Source: Vibrio furnissii CIP 102972 (lineage in GTDB: Bacteria; Pseudomonadota; Gammaproteobacteria; Enterobacterales; Vibrionaceae). From it: 64,000 nucleotides of DNA. Below the pieces are notes generated by a model, which was not told the origin of the DNA, did no database searches, and saw only the letters and a list, made by a program, of their open reading frames with translations. A program made the translations under genes and the position numbers. Of the stretch, positions 18,128 through 26,476 are shown in pieces. The stretch's first letter is position 1, and every line of letters starts with the position of its first letter. The DNA is taken from assembly GCF_000176175.1 (NCBI RefSeq), contig NZ_ACZP01000013.1:823695-887694 (forward strand), written 5' to 3'.

Positions 18128-18460
18128 ATGAAATCGTACGTTGATCAGGCCTTAAAACTAAGAAAATGGGTATCGATTGGCCACCATATCCCAGGAAGAG
18201 TAAGACTCAAATACAAGCTTGGTATTGTGGCGCATCTGGCGAAGTTCCGTGCTGGCGACATCGAACAAGCCATCGCTTCGATTCCAGCGTTTAAGCACTA
18301 TCAGTTGAACAATGTGACGGGCAGTATCCTCATTGAATACGATGCTGCAACCATCAACCCTCAGTCCATTGAGGCATTGTTTTCGGAGTCTGACCAAGTC
18401 GCAGAACAGGCGTGTTACGCCATCGCTGAGCAATTAGACCTAAATGGAGAACGGTCATGA
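18128..18460 (+). CDS. HMA-like protein, first gene of the ferrosome-like operon (FezC-like?)
   Basis: A 110-residue protein with an N-terminal HMA-type fold signature: HHIPGRVRLKYK at residues 19-30, a helix, and GSILIEYDAATINP near residue 75. The Cys pair of classical copper/zinc HMA domains is replaced by an Arg-rich HxPGRxR motif, shared with the ATPase of this cluster. Fez clusters, as I recall them, include small HMA-domain proteins (FezC). A TATAAT at 18116-18121 lies only 6 bases before the ATG and no ribosome-binding site is visible, so the mRNA could be leaderless. It overlaps the next gene by 4 bp. Confidence 0.72.
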   Translation: MKSYVDQALKLRKWVSIGHHIPGRVRLKYKLGIVAHLAKFRAGDIEQAIASIPAFKHYQLNNVTGSILIEYDAATINPQSIEALFSESDQVAEQACYAIAEQLDLNGERS

Positions 18461-19206
18461 GTGACTCATTGAACAATGCAAATCCATACGAAGCCTATGT
18501 GAGGGCAATGATGGCGATGCAGCAGGAGATGATGAATGCGTATATGACAAGCATTCAAAACGGCGAGCAGCCCCCGATGATGCCGCCTCAAATGAACATG
18601 ATGCCCGCGTTCCCCCATCCTGCATTTTGTCATCCTTATCAAATGCCACCGATGGGCACGCCATTTCCCCCGCACATGATGCCGCCACCGCCAAGCTGGC
18701 CACATCCGGGCATGACACAATCCCCTTCTCAACCTCAACACCCACCACAACCGCCTGAAACATCAGAAAGCGATCCATTATTCGAGCAGGCACAAGCGAT
18801 GCTCGACGGCGCTCTCGGTGAAGAAGCGGGTATGTTTAAAGAGATATTAGGAACTTTCGGTATGAACGATAAAGAGTTTTGGAAAGGCGCTATGGTCGGC
18901 GCAGCGGCTGCACTTCTATTAAGCAATGAGAACGTGCGTGGCAAACTCATGGGTTTAGTCTCCGGCGCGGGAGACCTACTTAAATCTGGCGGTTCGAGCG
19001 TCAAAGAAGGCGCGGTGCATACAGCAAGCGCGGTGAAAGACAATGTGTCGACAGGCAGCGAGATTTTCAAAGACACCTATGCGGCGGGTAAACAAGGCTT
19101 CAAAGAGTCCGTGAAGCGACATCAAACCGAGACACACGCCGAGGATGCACCGGGAGAAGATACCCAAGGTGACGACAGCCAACGCACGCTCAAAGAACAT
19201 GAGTAA
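18457..19206 (+). CDS. Met/Pro/His-rich protein with Gly/Ala membrane-anchor segment
   Basis: A 249-residue protein in three parts. Residues ~1-105 are low complexity, rich in Met, Pro, Gln and His (MMPPQMNMMPAFPHP, HMMPPPPSWPHPGM), plausibly metal-binding or disordered. Residues ~140-170 form a short hydrophobic Gly/Ala stretch (FWKGAMVGAAAALLLSNE). A hydrophilic helical tail follows, with YtxH/apolipoprotein-like repeats (SSVKEGAVHTASAVKDNV). The anchor segment recurs in the protein at 19494. GGAGAACGGTC precedes the ATG. I do not recognise a named family; by position it would be a membrane/compartment component of the cluster. Confidence 0.72.
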   Translation: MSDSLNNANPYEAYVRAMMAMQQEMMNAYMTSIQNGEQPPMMPPQMNMMPAFPHPAFCHPYQMPPMGTPFPPHMMPPPPSWPHPGMTQSPSQPQHPPQPPETSESDPLFEQAQAMLDGALGEEAGMFKEILGTFGMNDKEFWKGAMVGAAAALLLSNENVRGKLMGLVSGAGDLLKSGGSSVKEGAVHTASAVKDNVSTGSEIFKDTYAAGKQGFKESVKRHQTETHAEDAPGEDTQGDDSQRTLKEHE

Positions 19207-19504
19207 CTCAGCCAATAAACTCAGTTCTGCCAATCGCGCCATGATCGTTGGTGCGATTGCAGGGGGTAGCGCCACCATCGCCAGCCAGTGGAAAGAGCAC
19301 AAAGCGGGCCATATCGAGACTCAGGATATGGCCGCGAATGCAGCGAAATCAGCGCTAAAAACGGCGGCCATTGCGGGCGTCACCACCTATGTCGCAGAAC
19401 AAATGGCCGGACGCCCTGCGCTTTCTCTGCTGACCATTCTCAGCGTCGGCGCAGCGGGTCTTTACCTGATGGATCAAGTTTCGGAATCTAAAGATGAACA
19501 ATAA
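19199..19504 (+). CDS. Small membrane protein of the ferrosome-like operon
   Basis: About 101 residues with two or three hydrophobic segments (MIVGAIAGGSATIAS; KTAAIAGVTTYVAEQM; LLTILSVGAAGLYLMDQV) rich in Gly and Ala, consistent with a small integral membrane protein packing by glycine motifs. The ATG at 19199 overlaps the end of the preceding gene by 8 bp; an earlier in-frame ATG at 19145 would push the N-terminus through unrelated sequence and is less likely. It overlaps the next gene by 11 bp. The texture recalls small magnetosome membrane proteins, but that is resemblance only. Confidence 0.7.
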   Translation: MSNSANKLSSANRAMIVGAIAGGSATIASQWKEHKAGHIETQDMAANAAKSALKTAAIAGVTTYVAEQMAGRPALSLLTILSVGAAGLYLMDQVSESKDEQ

Positions 19505-19820
19505 CAACCCCTATTACGGTTACCCTTATTACGGCTATCCTCAACAACCCAACCCAGCGGCCGATCCACAGCAACCGCAACAGACAGCAGAACAGCCCTA
19601 CCAAAAGCAAAACACCAAAACCCATTTTATGATGGGCTTGGCAGCCGGTGCCGCCGTCGCTTATTTGTTGACCAATAAGAAATTTCAACAAAGTGTTGCG
19701 ACCACAGGTGAAAAAGCGTGGTCAGCTGTTCGAGGTGAAGTTGAAGAGCTAAAAGAGCGCTTGGAAGATACACAAGCCGAGCTAGAATACTACCGTAACT
19801 TATGTAAAGGCGAAGAATGA
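19494..19820 (+). CDS. Tyr/Pro/Gln-rich protein with membrane anchor and coiled coil
   Basis: A 108-residue protein. The N-terminus has a YYGYP direct repeat (NPYYGYPYYGYPQQPNP) and a Gln/Pro stretch, then the hydrophobic segment MMGLAAGAAVAYLLTNKKF, closely matching the anchor in the 18457 product. The C-terminal helix (VEELKERLEDTQAELEYY) looks like a coiled coil and ends near a single Cys. It overlaps both neighbours (11 bp and 4 bp), so the operon is fully coupled. Function unknown; a scaffold or membrane-shaping role is inference. Confidence 0.72.
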   Translation: MNNNNPYYGYPYYGYPQQPNPAADPQQPQQTAEQPYQKQNTKTHFMMGLAAGAAVAYLLTNKKFQQSVATTGEKAWSAVRGEVEELKERLEDTQAELEYYRNLCKGEE

Positions 19821-21877
19821 TCGCGATTCTGGTCAAGCACCATTTCCCTGGCCGGATCCGTTTCAAAGCACCTGCGCTGAGACATCATCAAGATGTGGGG
19901 ACTTGGATTGAATCCAGCCTCATGGCTATTCAAGGCATCAGCGCGGTGCGCGTCAACGAATCGGCTCAGTCGGTTGTGGTGGAATATGACACCCAATTGC
20001 TGCAAGCAAACATCGTGGAAGCGCGTTTAAACCAACTTGACTTGAACGAAGCGACACAAGAAAAGACCGAACACAAATTTACCCGTGGCGATGTCGCATT
20101 AAACGTCATCGGCACCATCGCGGCAGCATTATTGCCCAATAAATGGGGCGCGCTGTCCACGGCAACCTTGATTGCGCCGACCCTGTTTGAAGGCATCAAC
20201 GATCTCCGAGACAAAACGGTTTCGGTCGAAGTGTTAGATGCAATTGCCGTGGGGCTATCAGCCTGGCGCGGGGATTATCGTACGGCGATGATGACGCAAA
20301 GTCTCATCAGCTTAGGCGAATATATGGAGCAAAAAACTTGCCGAAATAGCGATCAACTGTTGGCTGATTTAATGCGGCCTCAAGAATCGATCGTATGGCG
20401 AGTGGATGGCACAGAGCGCACACAAGTCAATTCATCAACCTTAACCGTTGGCGATATCATTGAGCTCGCTCCCGGCGTCTCGATTCCGGTCGACGGCACC
20501 ATCGTCAAAGGTGCAGCGCTGATTAATCAATCCTCATTGACTGGGGAAAACGTCCCAGTCCGTCGTGAACAAAGCGCTGTCGTGTACTCTGGGACCAGTG
20601 TGCATGAAGGCACCATTCAGGTTCGTGTCGACAAAGTGGGTAGCGAAGCCACCACGGCAAAAATTGCCAAGCTGATTTATGACTCGCTCAGTGAAAAGAG
20701 TGAAATTCAACAAGTCACGCAAGACATGGCGAACCGCCGCGTAAAAATCACCTTGGGTATTGGGGCGGCCGTATTTGCCTTAACACAAGACTTAAACCGC
20801 GTTGCCTCGGTGTTCTTGGTTGACTACTCATGTGCATTAAAACTCAGCACACCGGTCACATTCAAATCCATCATGTACCGTGCAGCCCAGCAAGGAATCT
20901 TGTTTAAGGGCGGCAGTGCGATAGAGAAACTCGTCAACGTCGATACCTGCGTCTTTGACAAAACGGGAACCCTGACGCACGGAGATATGCAAGTCACTGA
21001 TGTGATTCCATTGTGTGACACCAACTCTGCACGCGACTTACTCGCCATTGCCGCGTCTGTCGAAGAGCACAGCAACCATCCCTTGTCTCAAGCGGTGGTC
21101 AACGCAGCGAAACACAACCAACTGCCACATATCGAGCACGGCGAAGTTGAGTACGTGATTGCCCATGGTCTCAAGAGCACCATGAACAATCACGAACTGG
21201 TGATGGGCAGCCGACACTTCTTAGAAGTGCACGAGCAGGTCGATTTCACGCCCTTTGAGACGGTGATCGAAAGCTACGAGGCACAAGGGCGCCATTTGGT
21301 GTTCATCTCGCATCAAAACCGACTGATTGGCATGATTGGCTTGCGCGATCACCTGCGGGAAGATGCGCGGGACACCTTAAACGCCCTGCGCCAATTTGGG
21401 GTCAAAGAGCTGATCATGATCACCGGAGACAGCCAATATAAGGCCAATATTCTCGCAGATGAGTTGAAGTTAGACCGCGTCTTTGCCGAAGCCGTGCCTG
21501 CCGAGAAATCCACCATCGTCGAAGCGCTTCAATCCGAGGGGCGTACCGTGATGTTTGTGGGGGATGGTGTGAATGATGCGCCCGCACTGACCATTGCAGA
21601 CGTTGGCATTGCGATGGGGCGCGGCACCGAATTGGCTCGCCAAGTCGCCGATGTCGTGCTCTTGCGCGATCAACTCTACGGGCTTGCCGAAGCGCGAGAG
21701 CTGGCCAATATTGCGATGAGCGTGATTAACTCCAACATCAAAATTGCGGAATACGTCAATAGCGGCATCATGTTGGCAGCTGCGCTGGGGTGGCTCAACC
21801 CAACGATGAGCGCCCTTCTCCATAACGGGACGACGCTCTCCATTCTCAGCCGTTCTGCGCGCCTCAAGTACAAGTAA
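19817..21877 (+). CDS. fezB: P1B-type metal ATPase with SCA motif (FezB-like)
   Basis: Membrane P-type ATPase, 686 residues, that would pump metal (iron in characterised ferrosome systems) across a membrane. The N-terminus has HHFPGRIR (residues 8-15) in an HMA-like domain with no CXXC. Catalytic motifs are all present: SSLTGENVP (actuator), phosphorylation loop CVFDKTGTLT with Asp381, SVEEHSNHPLSQA (P1B HP motif) and GDGVNDAPAL. The metal-binding membrane helix reads DYSCALKLSTP (SCA at 338-340) instead of CPC, which I associate with the P1B-6 group containing FezB. Translation is coupled to the preceding gene by an ATGA overlap. Iron specificity is inferred, not shown. Confidence 0.85.
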   Translation: MIAILVKHHFPGRIRFKAPALRHHQDVGTWIESSLMAIQGISAVRVNESAQSVVVEYDTQLLQANIVEARLNQLDLNEATQEKTEHKFTRGDVALNVIGTIAAALLPNKWGALSTATLIAPTLFEGINDLRDKTVSVEVLDAIAVGLSAWRGDYRTAMMTQSLISLGEYMEQKTCRNSDQLLADLMRPQESIVWRVDGTERTQVNSSTLTVGDIIELAPGVSIPVDGTIVKGAALINQSSLTGENVPVRREQSAVVYSGTSVHEGTIQVRVDKVGSEATTAKIAKLIYDSLSEKSEIQQVTQDMANRRVKITLGIGAAVFALTQDLNRVASVFLVDYSCALKLSTPVTFKSIMYRAAQQGILFKGGSAIEKLVNVDTCVFDKTGTLTHGDMQVTDVIPLCDTNSARDLLAIAASVEEHSNHPLSQAVVNAAKHNQLPHIEHGEVEYVIAHGLKSTMNNHELVMGSRHFLEVHEQVDFTPFETVIESYEAQGRHLVFISHQNRLIGMIGLRDHLREDARDTLNALRQFGVKELIMITGDSQYKANILADELKLDRVFAEAVPAEKSTIVEALQSEGRTVMFVGDGVNDAPALTIADVGIAMGRGTELARQVADVVLLRDQLYGLAEARELANIAMSVINSNIKIAEYVNSGIMLAAALGWLNPTMSALLHNGTTLSILSRSARLKYK

Positions 21878-21936
21878 GCGCCGCTCGCTCAGTTGACGAC
21901 TCAGCTGATTCGACAACACGTTCGATGGCGATTTAG

Positions 21937-21969
21937 AAAAAAAAAGGCCACCTTGGGAGCAAGGTGGCT
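21937..21969 (-). terminator. Rho-independent terminator of the btuCD transcript
   Basis: Stem GCCACCTTG (21947-21955) / CAAGGTGGC (21960-21968) preceded on the plus strand by nine A, i.e. followed by a U-run in leftward RNA. It therefore serves btuD; the hairpin alone may also slow transcription coming from the ATPase gene. Confidence 0.8.
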
Positions 21970-22150
21970 AAGGAGACTATAAAAAGCCTAACAAGAACGA
22001 GAATGTATCGATCTTATTAATGCCATTTGCGTGCCAACTTTTGAAATTAATTTAAGTTATTGATTTTAAATATAAACAACTTTTCAACGCAAAATAGAGT
22101 GATGACTCCAAAGGGGTAGCCGACCCAAAATTGTGCTCTATGCACCAAAA

Positions 22151-22906
22151 TTAGTCGAAAATTAGGTAAGGTTTACCTTCAACTTCGACGCGCTTCACAG
22201 AAGTTTCAAACACTTGAGCCAGATGTTGCTCCGTGAGCACGTTTTGTGGCGTGTCGACGCAGTGCACGATGCCTTGACTCAGCAACAATACTTGATCGGC
22301 ATGACGCAGAGAACGGTTGAGATCGTGATTGGCCATGATCACCGTGATGCCCTGCTTGGACACCTGCTGAATCAACGCATACAACAGCCCTTCTTGCGCG
22401 ATATCTAACGGCGCAGCCGGTTCATCGAGAATCAGCAGTTTGGCGTAAGGGTTGAGCGATGGCCAAATTTGCAAACAACTGCCCGCAAGACGCACGCGTT
22501 GCCATTCGCCGCCCGATAAATGATGGATGGGACGATGCAGCTTGTCTTTAATGTTGAGCAGCGTGGTGATTTGGCGGATGGCCTGATTGACCTCATCCCC
22601 CTTTTCTGCCGCGCAGGCTGGCAACGACAACGCGAGATATTGAAACACATCCAGATTGAATGCGGGCTTTTCGCTCTGCGACAAATAAGCACGATGCAGC
22701 GCCAACTCACTCAACGTGGCAGTACGCACATCCACGTCGCCGATCTGAATGTCGCCCTCACTATCTAAAACGCCCGAAAGCGCGGCCAGTAAGGTGCTTT
22801 TGCCACTGCCATTTGGACCAACCACATGCAAGATTTCGCCCGGCTTGCAGGTGAACGACAATGGCAATAGGCGTGATTCGACACGCAAGCTGTTAATGCG
22901 AATCAT
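22151..22906 (-). CDS. btuD: Vitamin B12 ABC transporter ATPase BtuD
   Basis: ATPase of the cobalamin importer BtuC2D2. It has 251 residues, the usual BtuD length. Motifs: Walker [12 protein letters not shown] (near residue 28), signature [15 protein letters not shown], Walker [13 protein letters not shown] and H-loop [13 protein letters not shown]. It overlaps the start of the gene region shared with btuC by 14 bp, so the two are translated together. btuF (binding protein) and btuB (receptor) are not in this window. A cobalamin riboswitch was not recognised upstream. Confidence 0.93.
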   Translation of the reverse strand: MIRINSLRVESRLLPLSFTCKPGEILHVVGPNGSGKSTLLAALSGVLDSEGDIQIGDVDVRTATLSELALHRAYLSQSEKPAFNLDVFQYLALSLPACAAEKGDEVNQAIRQITTLLNIKDKLHRPIHHLSGGEWQRVRLAGSCLQIWPSLNPYAKLLILDEPAAPLDIAQEGLLYALIQQVSKQGITVIMANHDLNRSLRHADQVLLLSQGIVHCVDTPQNVLTEQHLAQVFETSVKRVEVEGKPYLIFD

Positions 22907-23888
22907 GGCTCTTTACCAACATCCAGATGAAAATAGGCGCGCCGAGCGTGGTGGTCACCACCCCCAGTGGCAGCTCTGCTGAATCCAACGCGAGCCGCGC
23001 AATGGTATCGGCAAAAACCAAGAGCAGTGCGCCACAAATGGCAGACAGTGGCAGCAACATGCGGTTTTCTGTCCCCAGAGCCAAGCGCAGCAAATGTGGT
23101 ACTACCAAGCCGACAAAACCAATCACGCCGCCCAGCGCCACAGCCGCACCTACCAGCACCGACACCGCGAGGATCAGTTTCCAGCGCAGGGCGATCACAT
23201 CCACCCCCAGCTGTTTGGCGTGGGTTTCACCGAGCATTAATTTATCCAGTGTTCTGCCTTGCATCACCAGCCACACCATCACGGGAATGGCGACAAGCGA
23301 CAACGTGTGTTGATACCAACTTGCCCCGCCGATACTGCCCATCAGCCAATACATCAGTTGGCGCAAGCTCAAATCATCACTGAAATAGAATGCCCACGTC
23401 ACGACCGACCCAGACAAGATCCCCAGCGCCACTCCCACCAATAACAAGCGCGTGGTCGTCAGGTGCATCGCTTTGGCAATTGAAACCAGCAGCAACGTAA
23501 ATACCAGCGATCCGGCAATCGCCGAGAGCATAAACCCGACTGGGGTCGCGGCGGCTGGAAAGAAAAACAGCAAAATCACCATCGCCACACTAGCCCCACC
23601 GGAAATGCCGATGATTCCGGGCTCTGCAAGCACGTTCCCAAGCAAGACTTGCAGCGTTGCGCCAGACACCGCCAGCGCGGCACCAATCACAATCGCGGCG
23701 AACAAACGAGGCAAACGTAGTTCGACCACCAATTGCTGTTCGAGCGGAGAAAGGGGTGAAAAAGGCGAGATAAAGATTTCACCGACCATCACATAGGCGG
23801 CACTGGCTACCCCAAGTAAAACCAACATGATGAGCGCAGCACGCTGCCAACGGCGCTGTTTTTGTAATAGAAGCTGACTAAAATCCAT
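22893..23888 (-). CDS. btuC: Vitamin B12 ABC transporter permease BtuC
   Basis: Inner-membrane permease of the FecCD family, 331 residues with about ten membrane helices. Characteristic segments are [48 protein letters not shown] and [19 protein letters not shown]. It pairs with BtuD, which it overlaps by 14 bp. The operon lies downstream of astE but is separated from it by a hairpin, so it probably has its own promoter within 23889-23950. Confidence 0.93.
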   Translation of the reverse strand: MDFSQLLLQKQRRWQRAALIMLVLLGVASAAYVMVGEIFISPFSPLSPLEQQLVVELRLPRLFAAIVIGAALAVSGATLQVLLGNVLAEPGIIGISGGASVAMVILLFFFPAAATPVGFMLSAIAGSLVFTLLLVSIAKAMHLTTTRLLLVGVALGILSGSVVTWAFYFSDDLSLRQLMYWLMGSIGGASWYQHTLSLVAIPVMVWLVMQGRTLDKLMLGETHAKQLGVDVIALRWKLILAVSVLVGAAVALGGVIGFVGLVVPHLLRLALGTENRMLLPLSAICGALLLVFADTIARLALDSAELPLGVVTTTLGAPIFIWMLVKSHDSH

Positions 23889-23924
23889 GCAGTACTCAGG
23901 TTAATGATCGGCGCCAGAAAGAAG

Positions 23925-23952
23925 ATTGGCCTAACCATAACGTTAAGCCAAT
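23925..23952 (-). terminator. Imperfect hairpin after astE
   Basis: ATTGGC-C-TAAC / GTTA-A-GCCAAT, positioned about 50 bp after the astE stop in leftward RNA. No strong U-run follows, so moderate confidence. Confidence 0.45.
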
Positions 23953-23999
23953 CAAATAGAAAGTGTTAGTTGCCCCGCATCATTGGGGTTGCGCAGACC

Positions 24000-25028
24000 T
24001 TAATCGTAGACCAGTTGATCGTCTTCGTAGCGTGTATCCACGGTGCAGACCATCAACGCTGCGCGCTGGCCAATGGCGACATGTCGATTCGGAAACACAA
24101 TCGCCTCGCCTTCATTTTTCGCCATCAACGGCTTGTCGCCATCGTGACCAAACACTTCACCATGCATAAACGAAGTGAAGTTTTCGACGTCGTCGCCAAA
24201 GCGGAAATCAAAATCGTCATGTAAACGCACAATGGTGCGACTGACGCGATACATAATGGTTTTTTTCGACAGGTGTTCACAGGCACTGCGCGCGACCAGA
24301 TTGTGCAGCGCCAAATCAAATGCCACCAGACGTTTGAGGTTGTTTTCACCCAGACGAGCCACCTGCCCCAGCTCCATCGTTAACGCTTGGGCACCAAAGT
24401 GCTCTGCGCTATACCAACTAAACGTGCTCGAAGGCGCATTGGACAACATCACCGCTTCCACGTGTGCCGCTTCAACAAAATCCATCAGCGCGTGGCTGCG
24501 CACAGCGTGACGCGCTTTAGGGCTGACGGCGAATGAATAATGTTTGGATTGGCGAATCGCGCAATGCAGATCCAGATGCCAACGCGACAACATCGGCGTT
24601 TCTGCATAGAAGTCTTGCACATGAATTTTAAGCCGGTCGGCAATCGCCAGCTCTTCACTCGAATCGTGCGGCTTGTCATCAAACAGGCGATTCAGGTTCA
24701 CATCGATAAAGCGGGTATGTTGATTGGTCGCTTTCGGATGCGCAATGATCAGCAGCAAGCGTTCTTGAACCGGTTGGAAGCCAGAAATGATGTCATCCAC
24801 CAGCTTATCCACCAACTCCATCGGCGCCGTTTCGTCACCATGAATACCACAAGAAATGACAATATGACGGGTTGATTTGTCCTGCGAAGCTGGCAGCACT
24901 TCTAACACACCGCGATCGTGCAATTTCAGTGTGATACCCGCTGCGGTTTGTATTTCTCCGCGCGTCACAGATTGCTCGAGATCTAAACTGTCAAAAAGAA
25001 AAGATTGGCGAAAGAGGGACTTCGTCAT
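24000..25028 (-). CDS. astE: Succinylglutamate desuccinylase AstE
   Basis: Zn-dependent hydrolase of the final step of the AST arginine catabolic pathway, releasing succinate and glutamate from N-succinylglutamate. It has 342 residues, the normal length. The metal site CGIHGDETAP (His/Glu), LDLHCAIRQ (second His) and the catalytic-region Glu in LTMELGQVARLG are visible. The other ast genes are not in this window, an arrangement I recall from other vibrios. It sits alone between btuC and the cob operon, with 240 bp of non-coding DNA upstream. Confidence 0.92.
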   Translation of the reverse strand: MTKSLFRQSFLFDSLDLEQSVTRGEIQTAAGITLKLHDRGVLEVLPASQDKSTRHIVISCGIHGDETAPMELVDKLVDDIISGFQPVQERLLLIIAHPKATNQHTRFIDVNLNRLFDDKPHDSSEELAIADRLKIHVQDFYAETPMLSRWHLDLHCAIRQSKHYSFAVSPKARHAVRSHALMDFVEAAHVEAVMLSNAPSSTFSWYSAEHFGAQALTMELGQVARLGENNLKRLVAFDLALHNLVARSACEHLSKKTIMYRVSRTIVRLHDDFDFRFGDDVENFTSFMHGEVFGHDGDKPLMAKNEGEAIVFPNRHVAIGQRAALMVCTVDTRYEDDQLVYD

Positions 25029-25268
25029 GCGCTACTCCTTTATTGCACAGCGGCTATGTTAAAGAATTGTACTGCCAAATTATGTTGGAACGATCCCACT
25101 TATCAAGACCGGTCCAACCCAACTCACAAGGGAAATATTTGCCGTACGACACCCTTTAACTCACGCGCCCACCATCATGTTTAAGTACTGATGTTTCAAG
25201 TACTGATGGATGAATCGATAACTAACGGCGGATTCTACCACTAACCACTTCAGATACTCTATATTCAA

Positions 25269-25937
25269 TTAGTTCAGTGGCTTATCTTTGAGTTCAATTC
25301 CGATGTTCCTCACACTCACAAACGGCGTCGGCGCGGGGAAGATGTCCAATTGCGTCAACGTTTGATTGCCAATGGCCAACGACGAATACCAACGCGGATT
25401 GCGCCAATCGGTGTGCAGCACATGCGCCAGTAACAAACGAATCGTGCCGCCATGCGTGATGATCAAAGTGTTGTCCGGGCATGACGGCAACCTGCGCTGC
25501 CACGCTTGCGTGACGCGCCGATAGCAATCCGCCAACCGTTCTGCGCCGGGCAATGGCTGTTCTGCCGGAGACTGCCAAAATGCTTCAAGCATCGCCCAAT
25601 GAGGCGCCAACGCGTCAAAGGGTTGTCCGTCGAACTCGCCAAAATGCATTTCACGAAAATCGGATTCAATGGCCACCGTCAGCGATGGGTTGAGCGCTTG
25701 CAGTTTGTGCGCTAAATCGGCGCAGCGACGCAGCGGTGAGGTGATGATGTGCGTAAAGCCGTGCGAGTTGAGCAACTGCGCCAGTTCATCTTGCACTTCA
25801 TCAGCCACTGCAATATCGGTTGAACCGTTGAGCGCGGCCGGCCCCAGCGTTTTGGCGTGCCGCAACAAAAAGACGCGCTTCATCGTTGTCTCTTGACTCA
25901 TCGCTGGCTCTTGATTCATGGGCTCCTCTTGATTCAT
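25269..25937 (-). CDS. cobC: Alpha-ribazole phosphatase CobC (histidine phosphatase family)
   Basis: Removes the 5'-phosphate of alpha-ribazole phosphate or adenosylcobalamin phosphate in nucleotide-loop assembly. Phosphohistidine motif VFLLRHAKT (usual RHGxT with Gly replaced by Ala), then TSPLRRCADLA, the catalytic EMHFGEFDGQ and IITHGGTIRLLL. The start is unusual: three 18-bp repeats, each beginning ATG(A/G)(A/G)TCAAGAG, precede the core, giving in-frame ATGs at 25937, 25919, 25901 and 25883. I choose 25937, which overlaps the cobU stop (ATGA) and has AAGGGGA four bases upstream. Confidence 0.85.
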   Translation of the reverse strand: MNQEEPMNQEPAMSQETTMKRVFLLRHAKTLGPAALNGSTDIAVADEVQDELAQLLNSHGFTHIITSPLRRCADLAHKLQALNPSLTVAIESDFREMHFGEFDGQPFDALAPHWAMLEAFWQSPAEQPLPGAERLADCYRRVTQAWQRRLPSCPDNTLIITHGGTIRLLLAHVLHTDWRNPRWYSSLAIGNQTLTQLDIFPAPTPFVSVRNIGIELKDKPLN

Positions 25938-26476
25938 AGATTCCCCTTGAGCGCCAGCGGCAAGCCCGCCGCAATGAGCGTCACGCTGTCGGCGTGTCGT
26001 GCAATCGCTTGATTCATCCACCCTGCGTGATCAACAAACAAACGCGACACTTCCCCCATCGGCACCACCCCAAGGCCAACTTCGTTTGAGACGAGCAGCA
26101 CCGTGGCTTGCGTTTCAACCAATGCGTCTGTCAGCGCGGTAACGCGTGCTTCAATCGCCTGCGCATCAAGCGTTTCGCCATGGTTATAAATCACGTTGTT
26201 GAGCCACAACGTGAGGCAATCAACCAACACCACATCGCGACGTGTGAATTGAGCCAAGGTTTCCGCCAGCGCGATGGGCGCTTCGTGTTCACACCACGCA
26301 TCGCCGCGCTGCGCCTGATGATGCAAAATGCGCTGCTGCATTTCGTCATCAAACGCAATCGCCGTCGCAACATAATGGCGTTGACTCTCGCCAAACGCAG
26401 CAAACTGCTTCGCTTTTTGTTCCGCAAAACTCGATTTACCGCTGCGCGCGCCCCCCAAGATCAGGTGAATGGTCAT
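25934..26476 (-). CDS. cobU: Adenosylcobinamide kinase/guanylyltransferase CobU
   Basis: Bifunctional enzyme that phosphorylates adenosylcobinamide and transfers GMP to it. The 180 residues match the CobU/CobP length. The N-terminal P-loop [17 protein letters not shown] and the segment [14 protein letters not shown] are diagnostic, as is [19 protein letters not shown]. It overlaps cobS by 4 bp and cobC by 4 bp within a coupled operon cobT-cobS-cobU-cobC read leftward. Confidence 0.95.
   Translation of the reverse strand: MTIHLILGGARSGKSSFAEQKAKQFAAFGESQRHYVATAIAFDDEMQQRILHHQAQRGDAWCEHEAPIALAETLAQFTRRDVVLVDCLTLWLNNVIYNHGETLDAQAIEARVTALTDALVETQATVLLVSNEVGLGVVPMGEVSRLFVDHAGWMNQAIARHADSVTLIAAGLPLALKGNL

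Noticed and set aside
17625..21877. Encapsulin or magnetosome locus as explanation of the iron-type cluster
   Set aside because: No encapsulin shell, ferritin-like cargo, or MamK/MamE/MamB homologues are present; the SCA-type P1B ATPase points to a ferrosome-like system instead.
17625..21877. Copper or zinc efflux operon
   Set aside because: The HMA-like domains lack CXXC and the membrane motif is SCA rather than CPC or SPC, and no MerR-type regulator is adjacent.
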